Positions 41,919 through 52,698 are shown, counted from the first letter of the stretch. The stretch is DNA of 64,000 bases from Lachnospira pectinoschiza (GCF_020564355.1 NZ_JAJCRR010000003.1:62001-126000), one strand, 5' to 3'. The notes: generated from the letters alone by a model not told the origin. Translations and numbers: made by a program.

Positions 41919-43001
41919 GTGAAAATCTATCAGCTCCTTCCGACGCTTGCATTTGGGGACGCAGTCAGCAATGATGCCCTTGCGTTGGAAAAAGTGATTC
42001 GGGAAATGGGATATAAAACCGAAATCTTTGCAGAAAGCATTGATGCGCGCCTGCCAAAGGGCAGTGCAAAGTTTGTGGAAAAGCTGCCGAGGCTGAATGA
42101 AAAGGATATCATTTTATATCACTTATCTACCGGAACAAAGTTAAATTACCGGCTGGCACAGATGCACTGCAGAAAAGTTATGGTGTATCACAATATTACG
42201 CCGCCGCAGTTTTTTGAAGAATACAGTGTCAAGGCGGCGCAGCTGTGCCAGAACGGATTAGAAGGTGCCTCTTATCTTGCCGATAAGGTGGATTACTGCC
42301 TTGCCGTGTCAGAATACAACAAACAGGATTTAATCCGTATGGGATACACCTGTCCGATTGATGTCCTGCCGATCCTGATACCGTTTGATGATTACGCAAA
42401 GACACCGTCACAGCAGGTTATTGACCGCTACAGTGACGGTTATACCAATCTTATTTTTACGGGAAGAATTGCACCGAATAAGCGTCAGGAGGATGTCATC
42501 CGTGCATTTTACGACTATAAAAAGTTTTATAACCCGAAATCCCGCCTGATACTGGTGGGCGGACATAACGGCATGGAGCGGTATTACCACCGCTTAAAAA
42601 GTTACATTAATGCACTGGAACTGGAAGATGTGGTATTTCCGGGACATATTAAATTTGATGAAATCCTCGCATATTATAAAATTGCAGACGTCTTTTTATG
42701 CCAGAGCGAGCATGAGGGCTTCTGCGTGCCGATTGTAGAAGCGATGTATTTTGATGTGCCGGTTGTGGCATACGATTCCTCGGCGATTGCAGGTACGCTC
42801 GGCGGGGGCGGATTTTTATTAAAGGATAAAAATCCGGTAGAAACGGCAGGTGTGATTAACCGTGTTGTGACCGATGAAGCACTGCGGACACAGATCATCA
42901 AAAATCAGCAGGCAAGACTTGCCGATTTTGACCACAAGGTAATTGAGGCGCAGTTTAAGACGTATCTGGATACGTTTATAAACGGCGGACGGAAAGGATA
43001 A
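41919..43001 (+). CDS. Family 4 glycosyltransferase
   Basis: 360 residues, GTG start behind AGGAGG. MVYHNITPPQFFEEYS and NLIFTGRIAPNKRQEDVIRAF are typical of GT4 mannosyl- or rhamnosyltransferases, and SEHEGFCVPIVEAMYFDVPVV is the donor motif. Specificity unknown. Confidence 0.87.
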   Translation: MKIYQLLPTLAFGDAVSNDALALEKVIREMGYKTEIFAESIDARLPKGSAKFVEKLPRLNEKDIILYHLSTGTKLNYRLAQMHCRKVMVYHNITPPQFFEEYSVKAAQLCQNGLEGASYLADKVDYCLAVSEYNKQDLIRMGYTCPIDVLPILIPFDDYAKTPSQQVIDRYSDGYTNLIFTGRIAPNKRQEDVIRAFYDYKKFYNPKSRLILVGGHNGMERYYHRLKSYINALELEDVVFPGHIKFDEILAYYKIADVFLCQSEHEGFCVPIVEAMYFDVPVVAYDSSAIAGTLGGGGFLLKDKNPVETAGVINRVVTDEALRTQIIKNQQARLADFDHKVIEAQFKTYLDTFINGGRKG

Positions 43002-43004
43002 GTC

Positions 43005-44186
43005 ATGAAAAGAAAACTGGCATTTGTTGTCCAGCGCTACGGTCTGGAAGTAAACGGCGGCGCGGAGCTGCTTTCCAGACAGCTTGTTGAACATTTACAG
43101 CAGCAGTACGATATTGAAGTGCTGACAACCAAAGCGATTGAATATACAACATGGAAAAATGAATATACCAACGATGTGGATGTGATTAACGGTGTGACCG
43201 TCAGACGTTTCGGTGTGGACAAGCCGCGTGATTTAAACCGGTTCGGTAAATTTTCAGGAAAAGTCATCGGCAATCCGGAGCATACCATGGAGCAGGAAGA
43301 ACAGTGGTTTGAAATGCAGGGACCGCATGTACCGGAACTGATTGATTACATCAAAGACCATGCAGATGATTATGAAGCATTCATTTTTATGACCTATCTG
43401 TATTATACAACCGTTAAGGGACTGCCGCTTGTTAAAGATAAGGCAATCTTAATTTCAACGGCGCATGATGAGCCGCCGATTTACTTAAAGACATTTGATA
43501 CACTGTTTCAGATGCCGAAGGCACTTTTCTATCTGACCGTGGAGGAAAAGAAGTTTGTGGAACGCAAATTCCGCAATGAGCGCATTATCAACAATGACGG
43601 CTACGGCGGAAGCGGCGTGGAAGTGCCGGATACGATTGATTCACAGTTCTGTAAAAATAAATACGGTATTGACAATTACATGGTTTATGCCGGAAGAATT
43701 GATGAAGCGAAGGGCTGTAAGGAATTATTTGACTATTTCCTGCGCTATAAAAAGGAAAATCAGAACGATTTAAAGCTTGTCATGATGGGAAAACCGGTTA
43801 TTCCGATTCCAAAAAGTGACGATATTGTAAGCCTTGGCTTTGTGAGCGACCAGGAAAAGTTCGATGTCATGTCCGGGGCGAAGTTTCTGATTATGCCGTC
43901 ACCGTTTGAAAGTCTTTCCATTGTGGTACTGGAGGCGATGACACTTTCCGTTCCGGTTGTGGTAAACGGCAGATGTGACGTCTTAAAGGGTCACTGTGTC
44001 CGCAGTAACGGCGGACTGTATTATAAGTCTTACTATGAATTTGAAGGGTGTGTAAACTACATGCTGACGCACCCGGATACGGCGGCAGGCATGGGTGCAA
44101 ACGGAAGGAAATATGTCGATGCCAACTATACATGGGAAAAGATAACGGACAGATTTATTGATATTGTAGAAAGGGTTTGCAATTAG
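43005..44186 (+). CDS. Family 4 glycosyltransferase
   Basis: 393 residues. Opens MKRKLAFVVQRYGLEVNGGAELLSRQLVEHL; donor-site segment MPSPFESLSIVVLEAMTLSVPVVVNG, where EX7E is kept but GFG is SLS. Shares overall plan with the next gene (44228), suggesting tandem duplication. Starts three bases after the previous stop. Confidence 0.87.
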   Translation: MKRKLAFVVQRYGLEVNGGAELLSRQLVEHLQQQYDIEVLTTKAIEYTTWKNEYTNDVDVINGVTVRRFGVDKPRDLNRFGKFSGKVIGNPEHTMEQEEQWFEMQGPHVPELIDYIKDHADDYEAFIFMTYLYYTTVKGLPLVKDKAILISTAHDEPPIYLKTFDTLFQMPKALFYLTVEEKKFVERKFRNERIINNDGYGGSGVEVPDTIDSQFCKNKYGIDNYMVYAGRIDEAKGCKELFDYFLRYKKENQNDLKLVMMGKPVIPIPKSDDIVSLGFVSDQEKFDVMSGAKFLIMPSPFESLSIVVLEAMTLSVPVVVNGRCDVLKGHCVRSNGGLYYKSYYEFEGCVNYMLTHPDTAAGMGANGRKYVDANYTWEKITDRFIDIVERVCN

Positions 44187-44227
44187 TGTAAAAAATCACA
44201 CTGATGTTGCTCAGAAACAGAGGTAGT
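44186..44227 (+). repeat. Deleted remnant of a type 2 leader cassette
   Basis: AGTGTAAAAAATCACACTGATG is the H1 start; it is joined directly to TTGCTCAGAAACAGAGGTAGTATG, the H4' end. All between is lost. It still supplies the ribosome site of the next gene. Confidence 0.65.
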
Positions 44228-45427
44228 ATGAAAAGAATTGCATTTGTGGCGCCTTGGTACGGGGATAATATTCCGGGCGGTGCTGAGGCGGCATTGCGGG
44301 GCATAACAGATCATTTATTTGCAGCGGGCATGGATATTGAAATCCTGACAACGACTGTGGAAAAATTTACGGCAGACTGGAATAAGGATTTTTATAAGCC
44401 GGGCAGTTATACGAGCAAGAACGGAATCCCAATCCGCCGTTTTAAAATCAGAAAGCGCAATACGGCGGCATTTGATGCGGTCAATGCAAAGCTGATACAA
44501 AAAAGCGGACTGACATTGGAAGAAGAAAATACGTTTCACAAAGAAATGATTAACAGCCCGGATTTGTATGACTATATCCGTGAGAACAGAGCGCAGTATA
44601 GCTGCTTTGTTTTTATTCCTTACATGTTTGGTACAACGTACTGGGGTGTGCAGGCATGTCCCGGACAGGCGGTGCTGATTCCGTGTTTTCACGATGAAAG
44701 CTATGCACATATGAAGACTTTCCGTACCGTTTATTCGGAAGTGGCGGGGATGCTTTTTAACGCACAGCCGGAGCAGGATTTAACGGAGCATCTGTGTGAT
44801 ACGAGCCGCATGAAGACGGAAGTCATGGGGCTGGGCATGGATACGAAGCTGACTTATGATGCGGATCGTTTCCGTAAAAAATACAATATTAACGACCCGT
44901 TTATTTTGTATGCGGGACGTAAAGATAAGGGTAAAAATATCGACACACTGGTACAGTATTTTAAGCGCTACAAACAGAATGAGCAGGATAACTTAAAGCT
45001 GGTGTTAATCGGCGGCGGGGAGCTTGAAATCCCGACGGAAATTAAAAACGATGTCTATGACTTAGGCTTTGTGGATTTACAGGATAAATATGATGCGTAC
45101 GGTGCAGCGGCACTGCTTTGCCAGCCTTCTAAAAATGAAAGCTTTTCCTTTGTGATCATGGAAAGCTGGCTGTGCAGACGTCCGGTACTCGTACACGAAG
45201 GCTGTGCGGTTACGAAAAATTTTGTAAGCTGCTGCAACGGAGGACTGTATTTCGGCAATTATTATGATTTTCAGGAAACTGTAAAATATATTTTAAATCA
45301 CCCGGATATCGCTGATATCATGGCAAAGAACGGACACGACTATGTGTGTGATAATTTTGCCTGGGATATCATGGTGGAAAAATATAAGCGCTTTTTTAAA
45401 GAATTAGAGGAGCAGCATGCGAAGTAA
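44228..45427 (+). CDS. Family 4 glycosyltransferase
   Basis: 399 residues from ATG 44228 with AGAGG seven bases before it. Opens MKRIAFVAPWYGDNIPGGAEAALRGITDHL; donor region SKNESFSFVIMESWLCRRPVLVHEGC. Similar in layout to the preceding GT. The 3' end overlaps the next start by 11 bases. Confidence 0.86.
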   Translation: MKRIAFVAPWYGDNIPGGAEAALRGITDHLFAAGMDIEILTTTVEKFTADWNKDFYKPGSYTSKNGIPIRRFKIRKRNTAAFDAVNAKLIQKSGLTLEEENTFHKEMINSPDLYDYIRENRAQYSCFVFIPYMFGTTYWGVQACPGQAVLIPCFHDESYAHMKTFRTVYSEVAGMLFNAQPEQDLTEHLCDTSRMKTEVMGLGMDTKLTYDADRFRKKYNINDPFILYAGRKDKGKNIDTLVQYFKRYKQNEQDNLKLVLIGGGELEIPTEIKNDVYDLGFVDLQDKYDAYGAAALLCQPSKNESFSFVIMESWLCRRPVLVHEGCAVTKNFVSCCNGGLYFGNYYDFQETVKYILNHPDIADIMAKNGHDYVCDNFAWDIMVEKYKRFFKELEEQHAK

Positions 45428-46466
45428 AAAGAAGTATTTGATTGACGGAAGATTTCTGAATTCAATGACAACAGGGATTGACCGGTATGCGTATCAGCTG
45501 TTGGCGTGTCTGGATAAAATCTGTAAAGGATTAGATATTGCCATTTTAGTTCCGGCAAATGCAAAGGAAATTCCTGCGTATAAAAATATCCGTGTGATTG
45601 TCAAAAAACGGACACGCTTTTGGACACAGCTGGTATTTGGCCCGTATGCACGGCTGCACGGCAGGATACCGGTCAATCTGTGCAATGAAGCTTCGGTGCT
45701 TGCACCGAAGGGCATTGTCTGTCTGCACGATGTCTGTTATGCGGAATCTGAAAAAATGTATCCGTTTCTGACAGAATTTCCGAAAGAGGAACGGGACTGG
45801 TTTTTAAAGATTTATCAGAGAATCTGTAAAAAAGCGGACAGGCTGGTTACGGTATCGGAATTTTCAAAGCAGCGGATTCATGTATTGTTAGGCGTGCCGG
45901 ACGAAAAGATTGCGGTAATTGGCAACGGCTGGCAGCATTTTAACGGCGTTACGCCGGATATGCGCATTTTTGAGCAATATCCGCAGCTTAAAAGAAAAAA
46001 ATTTTTTTTTACACTGACTTCCGTCAACCGTAATAAAAATCTTGACTGGGTTTTAAAGGCGGCTGAAAATAACCCGCAGGCGCAGTTTGCGGCGGCGGGC
46101 AGGAAACTGGACAGCGCCGTGGATTTTTCGCAGTATCCGAATGTGACATATGTTGCAGATGTTTCGGATTGTGAGATTAAAGCGCTGATGCAGGAAGCAA
46201 AAGCTTTTATTTTCCCATCTTTTTATGAGGGCTTTGGAATCCCGCCGTTAGAGGCGATGAGCGTGGGAACACCGGTCATTGTATCCCATGCGGCAAGCCT
46301 GCCGGAAATATTCGGTACGGCGGCGCATTATATAGAGCCGGATAATCCGAGGGTTGACATAGAAAAGCTGCTGGCACAGCCGGTATCGGAAAAAGAACCG
46401 GTGCTTGCACGTTACAGCTGGGAGAAATCAGCAGAACAGCTGCTGTCATTATTAAAGGAGAATTAA
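45417..46466 (+). CDS. Family 4 glycosyltransferase
   Basis: 349 residues. DGRFLNSMTTGIDRYAYQLL opens it, IVCLHDVCYAESEKMYPF is in the acceptor domain, and SFYEGFGIPPLEAMSVGTPVIVS is the donor motif. It ends RYSWEKSAEQLL as in the gene at 35784, so the two are probably paralogues. AGAGGAGCAGC precedes the ATG. Confidence 0.88.
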   Translation: MRSKKKYLIDGRFLNSMTTGIDRYAYQLLACLDKICKGLDIAILVPANAKEIPAYKNIRVIVKKRTRFWTQLVFGPYARLHGRIPVNLCNEASVLAPKGIVCLHDVCYAESEKMYPFLTEFPKEERDWFLKIYQRICKKADRLVTVSEFSKQRIHVLLGVPDEKIAVIGNGWQHFNGVTPDMRIFEQYPQLKRKKFFFTLTSVNRNKNLDWVLKAAENNPQAQFAAAGRKLDSAVDFSQYPNVTYVADVSDCEIKALMQEAKAFIFPSFYEGFGIPPLEAMSVGTPVIVSHAASLPEIFGTAAHYIEPDNPRVDIEKLLAQPVSEKEPVLARYSWEKSAEQLLSLLKEN

Positions 46467-46473
46467 AACGAAA

Positions 46474-47586
46474 ATGAAAAAGAGTATGCCATGGATCAGG
46501 TGTGCGGGATTTTTAGTGGGACTGGCGGTCATTCTTGGGATTTGTGACTTTTGCTTTGCACCGTCTGGTTATGTAAGGTTTATCCTGCATGAAGTGAACC
46601 GAAAAGATACGCAGTATGATACGATTATACTGGGTGCATCGCATGCACGAAGTGCAATTAATCCGGAATATCTGGATGAAGAACTGGGAACCAATACACT
46701 CAATCTTGCAATTCCAGGGGAAACGGTAAAAGATGCGTACTATCTGTTAAAAGATGCGTGTGAAAGCAATGATGTGAAGACGGTAATTATGGATGTGGAT
46801 TACCAGTACTGGATGGATGAACAGCCGCAGGGCTATTTTACGGAACCGTTTATCTGTCAGAATATTACGAATTTAAAGGTAAAGACGGAATATCTGCTGG
46901 ATAACTGGGATACGATTGATTTAAGAAATGTTCTGGTAAGACGGTTGAGCTGGGACTGCACATGGTCTTCCGTAAAGCAGAACGTCAGTACGAAAATGAC
47001 AGAAGCTTACCGTGAATATTCTATTGAAGCAGCAGGGGTTGACGGCAAAGTTGAAGGCGCAGACGGTCCGTATATCGGCAAGGGCTTCTTTTACCGTGAC
47101 ACTTTTGGCGGTAAACCGGGTGGTGCCGATTATATTGATTTGTGGGTCGGCCGTGATAACGCCGGTGTCGACGTAAATGTATCTGAGCAGTTTGGCTGGA
47201 TTAACGATTACTGTAAGGAAAACGGAATTGAACTCATCTGCGTGACGTCACCGATTGCGCCGGCAGCGATGCAGAAACTCGGCATGGGTAAAGTACATGA
47301 TACGCTGCAAAAAGCTTTTGATGAATTGGGGCTGAAGTATTATGACTTTAACAAGGCACTGATGAGTTTTGTCCCGAGAGATGATATTCACTACGGTGAT
47401 CTTGAAGGCCATATGGGCGGTGCGCTTGCCAATACATATTCACAGGCGTTTGCTAAATTGTTAAAAGATGCACAAGACGGTGAAATTCAGGAATCGGATT
47501 ATTTTTATGCATCCTTTGATGAAATGTATCAGACGATGAAAAGCGATTACACAAAAGCTACGGGACTTGAATGGGAGGGATATTAA
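46474..47586 (+). CDS. Membrane-anchored SGNH-like acyltransferase partner (DltD/AlgJ-like)
   Basis: 370 residues. One N-terminal helix (GFLVGLAVILGICDFCF) anchors an outside domain with ILGASHARSAI (Ser/His block I) and DDIHYGDLEGHMGG as the terminal Asp-His block. With the MBOAT gene right after it this matches two-component acylation systems, where the MBOAT passes an acyl group across the membrane and the SGNH protein puts it on a polymer. Substrate is probably the exported glycan. Confidence 0.75.
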   Translation: MKKSMPWIRCAGFLVGLAVILGICDFCFAPSGYVRFILHEVNRKDTQYDTIILGASHARSAINPEYLDEELGTNTLNLAIPGETVKDAYYLLKDACESNDVKTVIMDVDYQYWMDEQPQGYFTEPFICQNITNLKVKTEYLLDNWDTIDLRNVLVRRLSWDCTWSSVKQNVSTKMTEAYREYSIEAAGVDGKVEGADGPYIGKGFFYRDTFGGKPGGADYIDLWVGRDNAGVDVNVSEQFGWINDYCKENGIELICVTSPIAPAAMQKLGMGKVHDTLQKAFDELGLKYYDFNKALMSFVPRDDIHYGDLEGHMGGALANTYSQAFAKLLKDAQDGEIQESDYFYASFDEMYQTMKSDYTKATGLEWEGY

Positions 47587-47588
47587 AA

Positions 47589-49178
47589 ATGTCATTTACA
47601 ACACTTCATTTTTTTCTGTTTCTTGCAATGGGTGTGCTGATTTACTATCTGCTTCCAAAGAAGCTGCAGTGGGTATGGCTGCTCGTATTAAGTTATTTAT
47701 ATTACTTTACATTCAGTATTAAGACATCGGTCTTTTTGATATTTACAACGGTCGTCACGTATACGGGCGGCATCCTGTTGACCCGCATGAATGAAAGCAG
47801 TAAGGCCTATCTGGCAGCCAATAAGGAAACATTGGACCGTGCGGCAAAAAAAGCCTATAAAGAAAAGGTCAAGAAAAACAAACGCCGTGTCGTAGTGGCA
47901 ATGCTTCTGCTGTGCTTCGGACTGCTTGGCGTTGTAAAATATTTAAATTTCGTGATTGAAAATATTGATGCACTGGTGCTGGCGGTCGGACACGGACAGT
48001 ATTTTGAACCGGTCAACATCATTTTACCGCTGGGAATTTCATTTTATACATTCCAGTCCATCAGTTATATTATTGACGTTTATCAGGGGAAATACAGTGC
48101 CGAAAAGAATCTTTTTAAATATGCACTGTTTGTATCCTTTTTTCCGCAGCTGTTACAGGGTCCGATCGGTCGTTTTGACCGGCTGGCGCACCAGCTTTAT
48201 GAAGGACGTTCTTTTTCGTTAAAGGCGGCAGAGTTTGGCTTACAGCGGATCCTTTGGGGCTGTTTTAAGAAAATGGTGCTGGCAGATCGTGTGGCAGGCT
48301 TTGTTACAACGGTATTCGGCAATTATACGGAATATGGCGGCTGGTATAATTTAGTGGCAGTATTACTGTACTGTGTACAGCTGTATGCGGATTTTTCCGG
48401 CGGTATTGATATTGTAATCGGTACGGCAGAGATTTTTGGAATCCGCATGGACGAAAACTTCCGTCAGCCGTTCTTTTCAAAATCCATCGGAGAATTCTGG
48501 AGAAGATGGCACATTACACTGGGGACATGGATGAAGGATTACATTTTCTATCCATTTTCTCTTTCAAAGCAGATGAACCGCTTCGGTAAGTGGAGTAAAA
48601 AGCATCTGGGCAATACCGTGGGAAAGGCAATGCCAATCTGTCTTGCCGACCTTTTGATTTTCTTCGTTGTCGGTATATGGCATGGCGCAGCATGGAAATA
48701 TATCGCATACGGTATGTATAATGGTATTATTATTGCCGTAAGCAGTCTGTTAGAGCCACTGTATGCAAAGGGCTTTGAAAAGACAAAGATTCACAAAGAA
48801 TCGAAGGCATGGACGGTGGTTCAGATTATAAGAACCTTTATCCTTGTCAATATCGGCTGGTATTTTGATATGGCGGTGTCATTTAGTGCGGCACTGGTCA
48901 TGATGAAAGAAACCTTTACAAAAATGAGCATGAGCCAGTTTACCGGTACGGCATTTTTAGAACTTGGCATGGGTAGGAGAGATTTCCTGATTGTGCTGGC
49001 AGGCTGTATCATCATTTTTATTGTCAGTCTGCTTAAAGAACGCGGTGTGGCAGTCCGGGAGGCAATTGCGGCAAAGCCGCTCATTGTCCGCTGGGCAGTC
49101 TGGTATGCGTTTATTGTCATTATTTTTATTTTTGCCTATACAGGTGATGGTTCAGCATTTATTTACGCGAACTTCTGA
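47589..49178 (+). CDS. MBOAT-family O-acyltransferase (DltB/AlgI-like)
   Basis: 529 residues from ATG 47589 (GGGAGGG before it). About ten membrane helices. The family motifs are FFPQLLQGPIGRF, IGEFWRRWHITLGTWMKDYIFYP and the catalytic-His region FFVVGIWHGAAWKYIAYG. It moves an acyl, usually acetyl, group through the membrane to decorate polysaccharide. Last gene of cluster 1, followed by a terminator. Confidence 0.93.
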   Translation: MSFTTLHFFLFLAMGVLIYYLLPKKLQWVWLLVLSYLYYFTFSIKTSVFLIFTTVVTYTGGILLTRMNESSKAYLAANKETLDRAAKKAYKEKVKKNKRRVVVAMLLLCFGLLGVVKYLNFVIENIDALVLAVGHGQYFEPVNIILPLGISFYTFQSISYIIDVYQGKYSAEKNLFKYALFVSFFPQLLQGPIGRFDRLAHQLYEGRSFSLKAAEFGLQRILWGCFKKMVLADRVAGFVTTVFGNYTEYGGWYNLVAVLLYCVQLYADFSGGIDIVIGTAEIFGIRMDENFRQPFFSKSIGEFWRRWHITLGTWMKDYIFYPFSLSKQMNRFGKWSKKHLGNTVGKAMPICLADLLIFFVVGIWHGAAWKYIAYGMYNGIIIAVSSLLEPLYAKGFEKTKIHKESKAWTVVQIIRTFILVNIGWYFDMAVSFSAALVMMKETFTKMSMSQFTGTAFLELGMGRRDFLIVLAGCIIIFIVSLLKERGVAVREAIAAKPLIVRWAVWYAFIVIIFIFAYTGDGSAFIYANF

Positions 49179-49205
49179 TACAATAATCCATAAGCGGAGG
49201 AGAGA

Positions 49206-49249
49206 CAGCCATGATACACATGAAATTGTATCATGGCTGCTGCTTTTTA
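49206..49249 (+). terminator. Rho-independent terminator of glycan cluster 1
   Basis: CAGCCATGATACA pairs exactly with TGTATCATGGCTG and is followed by CTGCTTTTTAT. This is the first strong terminator seen after 30825. Confidence 0.8.
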
Positions 49250-49334
49250 TGTGTAACTTCGTAAACAAATGTACATAATGATATACGTACAAAGTGCAGG
49301 AATGGTTTGTATATAAATAAGAAATACACGCTTG

Positions 49335-49363
49335 TTGACAGGAAAAACAGAAAACGGTATAAT
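49335..49363 (+). promoter_or_regulatory. Consensus SigA promoter of the manC operon
   Basis: TTGACA (49335-49340), exactly 17 bases, TATAAT (49358-49363): a perfect match at both boxes. Predicted start near 49370, giving a ~180-nt leader that is entirely the repeat cassette. Confidence 0.88.
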
Positions 49364-49377
49364 TGACACCAAATTGA

Positions 49378-49551
49378 GAATGCCGCAGGAGCGGCAGAAA
49401 TGGAGATCAGTGTGACAAAACCTTAAATCAAAGCTTTGTCACACAGCACTTTGTGCCGCAGGCGTCACAAAGTCGCTTTTTATCGCAGAGCCAAATAAGA
49501 TTTGGCTCGCGATTCCTCCGGCATTAAAATGCCTGCGGAATGGAGATTAGT
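49378..49551 (+). repeat. Hairpin leader cassette, type 1 (manC copy)
   Basis: A small CCGC-AGGA-GCGG hairpin (H4'-like) is followed by ATGGAGATCAGTGTG. H1 is GTGTGACAAA/TTTGTCACAC, H2 AGCACTTTGTG/CACAAAGTCGCT, H3 ATCGCAGAGCCAA/TTGGCTCGCGAT, and H4 CCTCCGGCATT/AATGCCTGCGG. It ends in ATGGAGATTAGTATG at the manC start. The two 18-base ends differ at only a few positions. With the terminator and promoter, it accounts for the 373-base gap. Confidence 0.92.
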
Positions 49552-50622
49552 ATGAAGAAAACAGCACTCATTATGGCAGGTGGCAAGGGTGAACGTTTCT
49601 GGCCGAGAAGCCGTGTAACACTTCCAAAGCAGTTTTTATCCCTGACGGACGACGGAAAGACCATGATTCAGCTGACGGTTGAGCGTATCCGCCCACTCGT
49701 AGAGCTTGAAGATGTTTATATAGCAACGAATAAGAATTATAAGGAACTTGTAAAGCAGCAGCTTCCGGGTCTGCCGGAGGAAAACATCCTCTGTGAGCCG
49801 GTTGGAAGAAATACAGCACCGTGTATCGGACTGGGTGCCGTTCATGTGGCAAAAAAATATGACGATGCCGTGATGATTGTATTGCCGTCTGACCATCTGA
49901 TTAAGCACAACGATATTTTTGCGGAAACTTTTACAAATGCGTGTGCGCTTGCAGAGGAAGGTGAAAATCTTGTAACCGTTGGTATCACACCGAACTATCC
50001 GGAAACAGGCTACGGTTATATCAAGTATGACAGCGCTGCAAAGAATGGGGAGAGCTATCCGGTACAGCGATTTGTGGAAAAGCCGGATTTAGAAACCGCT
50101 AAGTCTTATTTGGCAGATGGCAGCTATCTTTGGAATTCAGGCATGTTTGTCTGGAGAGTGTCTACGATTTTGGACTGCTTCAAAAAGTATATGCCATCCA
50201 CCTATGACGGTCTGTTAAAGATTAAAGAAGCCGTGGGAACACCGCAGGAAGATACCGTGCTGGAAAAGGAATTCCCGAATCTGGAATCCCAGTCCGTCGA
50301 TTACGGTATTATGGAAAAGGCAGAAAACATTTACACACTGGCAGGAAACTTCGGCTGGGATGATGTCGGTTCATGGCTGGCAGTCGGAAGAATCAAGCAG
50401 AATGACGAGAACGGCAATGTCGTCAATGGCAATGTTGTTGCAGTCAATACGAAAAACTGTGTCATTGAAGGAGCTGACAAGCTCATTGCAACCGTAGGAC
50501 TCCGGGATGTTGTGGTGGTGGATACAAAGGATGCTACGCTGATTACAACGAAGGAAAATGCCGGAGAAATCAAGCAGGTACTCGCAAAATTAAGAGAGTC
50601 CGGCAGAAATGAATATTTATAA
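49552..50622 (+). CDS. manC: Mannose-1-phosphate guanylyltransferase
   Basis: 356 residues from ATG 49552, preceded by TGGAGA. The pyrophosphorylase signature LIMAGGKGERFWPRSRVTLPKQF opens it; EPVGRNTAPCIGL and YGIMEKAENIYTLAGNFGWDDVGSW are family blocks. It is the single-domain form, without a phosphomannose isomerase part. It makes GDP-mannose for the two genes downstream. Phosphomannomutase is not in the window. Confidence 0.94.
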   Translation: MKKTALIMAGGKGERFWPRSRVTLPKQFLSLTDDGKTMIQLTVERIRPLVELEDVYIATNKNYKELVKQQLPGLPEENILCEPVGRNTAPCIGLGAVHVAKKYDDAVMIVLPSDHLIKHNDIFAETFTNACALAEEGENLVTVGITPNYPETGYGYIKYDSAAKNGESYPVQRFVEKPDLETAKSYLADGSYLWNSGMFVWRVSTILDCFKKYMPSTYDGLLKIKEAVGTPQEDTVLEKEFPNLESQSVDYGIMEKAENIYTLAGNFGWDDVGSWLAVGRIKQNDENGNVVNGNVVAVNTKNCVIEGADKLIATVGLRDVVVVDTKDATLITTKENAGEIKQVLAKLRESGRNEYL

Positions 50623-50649
50623 AAATAAATAATTATCCAATAATAATAA

Positions 50650-51696
<1,047 letters not shown>

Positions 51697-51721
51697 AATA
51701 CATGCCAAATGGGAGAAAACT

Positions 51722-52672
51722 ATGAAAGCATTGATTATTGGGGGCGGCGGATTCGTAGGCCCGTATCTGGTAAATCATCTTCATGATGATTTAGGATATG
51801 AGGTCGCCGTAACAAAGACCGCAAAAGAACAGCTTGCCCTTTCAAATGCAGTCGTCTATGATTGTGATATTCTGAATAAAAGTGAGATTACCGATGTGTT
51901 GGAAACAGTGCGCCCGGATTATATTTTTCATCTGGCTGCACAGTCTTCGGTATCGGTATCGTGGAAAAATCCGGCGCTGACCATTGATGTCAATATCAAG
52001 GGTGCAGTCAATATGCTGGATGCTGTCCGCGAACTGGATTATAAGCCGCGTGTACTGTTGATTGGTTCAGGAGAAGAATACGGACATATCCGGCAGGAAG
52101 AATGTCCGATTATTGAAGATACGGTGCTTCGTCCGGGAAATATCTACGCGGCAACAAAGTCCTGCCAGAATATGCTTGGCAGCATTTATGCGGCGGCATA
52201 CCATATGGATGTCATGATGGTCCGTGCATTTAATCATATCGGTCCGAACCAGACACCGCTTTTTGTAGTTGCGGATTTCTGTAAACAGGTGGCAGAGATT
52301 GAAAAAGGAATCAAAGACCCGGTGATGTATGTCGGAAATCTTTCGGCAAAGCGTGATTTTACTGATGTGCGTGATGTTGTAAGAGCATACGCCCTACTGG
52401 TGCAGAAGGGAAAAGCCGGTGAAACCTATAATATCGGAACAGGACATGCACTGGCAATTCAGGAAATTTTAGACCGGATTATTTCACTCTCGGATAAGAA
52501 AATTGAAGTCCGGGTAGATGCACAAAGACTGCGTCCGGTCGATGTGCCGATTATTGAACCGGATATTTCAAAGGTACATGACTGTACCGGCTGGAAACCA
52601 CAGATTCCGTTGGAGCAGACCTTACGGGAAACACTGGAATACTGGAGAGTGCAGGACTTATGTCAGAAGTAA
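51722..52672 (+). CDS. GDP-4-keto-6-deoxymannose reductase (RMD-type)
   Basis: 316 residues. GGGGFVGPYLVNHL is the cofactor site, GSGEEYG the serine region, YAATKS the Tyr-Lys pair, and RAFNHIGPNQTPLFVVADFCKQVAEIE is characteristic of RMD rather than of GDP-fucose synthase. Expected product is GDP-D-rhamnose. It follows gmd by 25 bases in the manC-gmd-rmd operon. Confidence 0.86.
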   Translation: MKALIIGGGGFVGPYLVNHLHDDLGYEVAVTKTAKEQLALSNAVVYDCDILNKSEITDVLETVRPDYIFHLAAQSSVSVSWKNPALTIDVNIKGAVNMLDAVRELDYKPRVLLIGSGEEYGHIRQEECPIIEDTVLRPGNIYAATKSCQNMLGSIYAAAYHMDVMMVRAFNHIGPNQTPLFVVADFCKQVAEIEKGIKDPVMYVGNLSAKRDFTDVRDVVRAYALLVQKGKAGETYNIGTGHALAIQEILDRIISLSDKKIEVRVDAQRLRPVDVPIIEPDISKVHDCTGWKPQIPLEQTLRETLEYWRVQDLCQK

Positions 52673-52698
52673 AAGTTTTTAAATTTATAAAAAAACAA

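Noticed and set aside
51722..52672. GDP-L-fucose synthase instead of RMD
   Set aside because: The RAFNHIGPNQ block and lack of fucose-synthase epimerase motifs favour a simple 4-reductase; not fully excluded without enzyme data.
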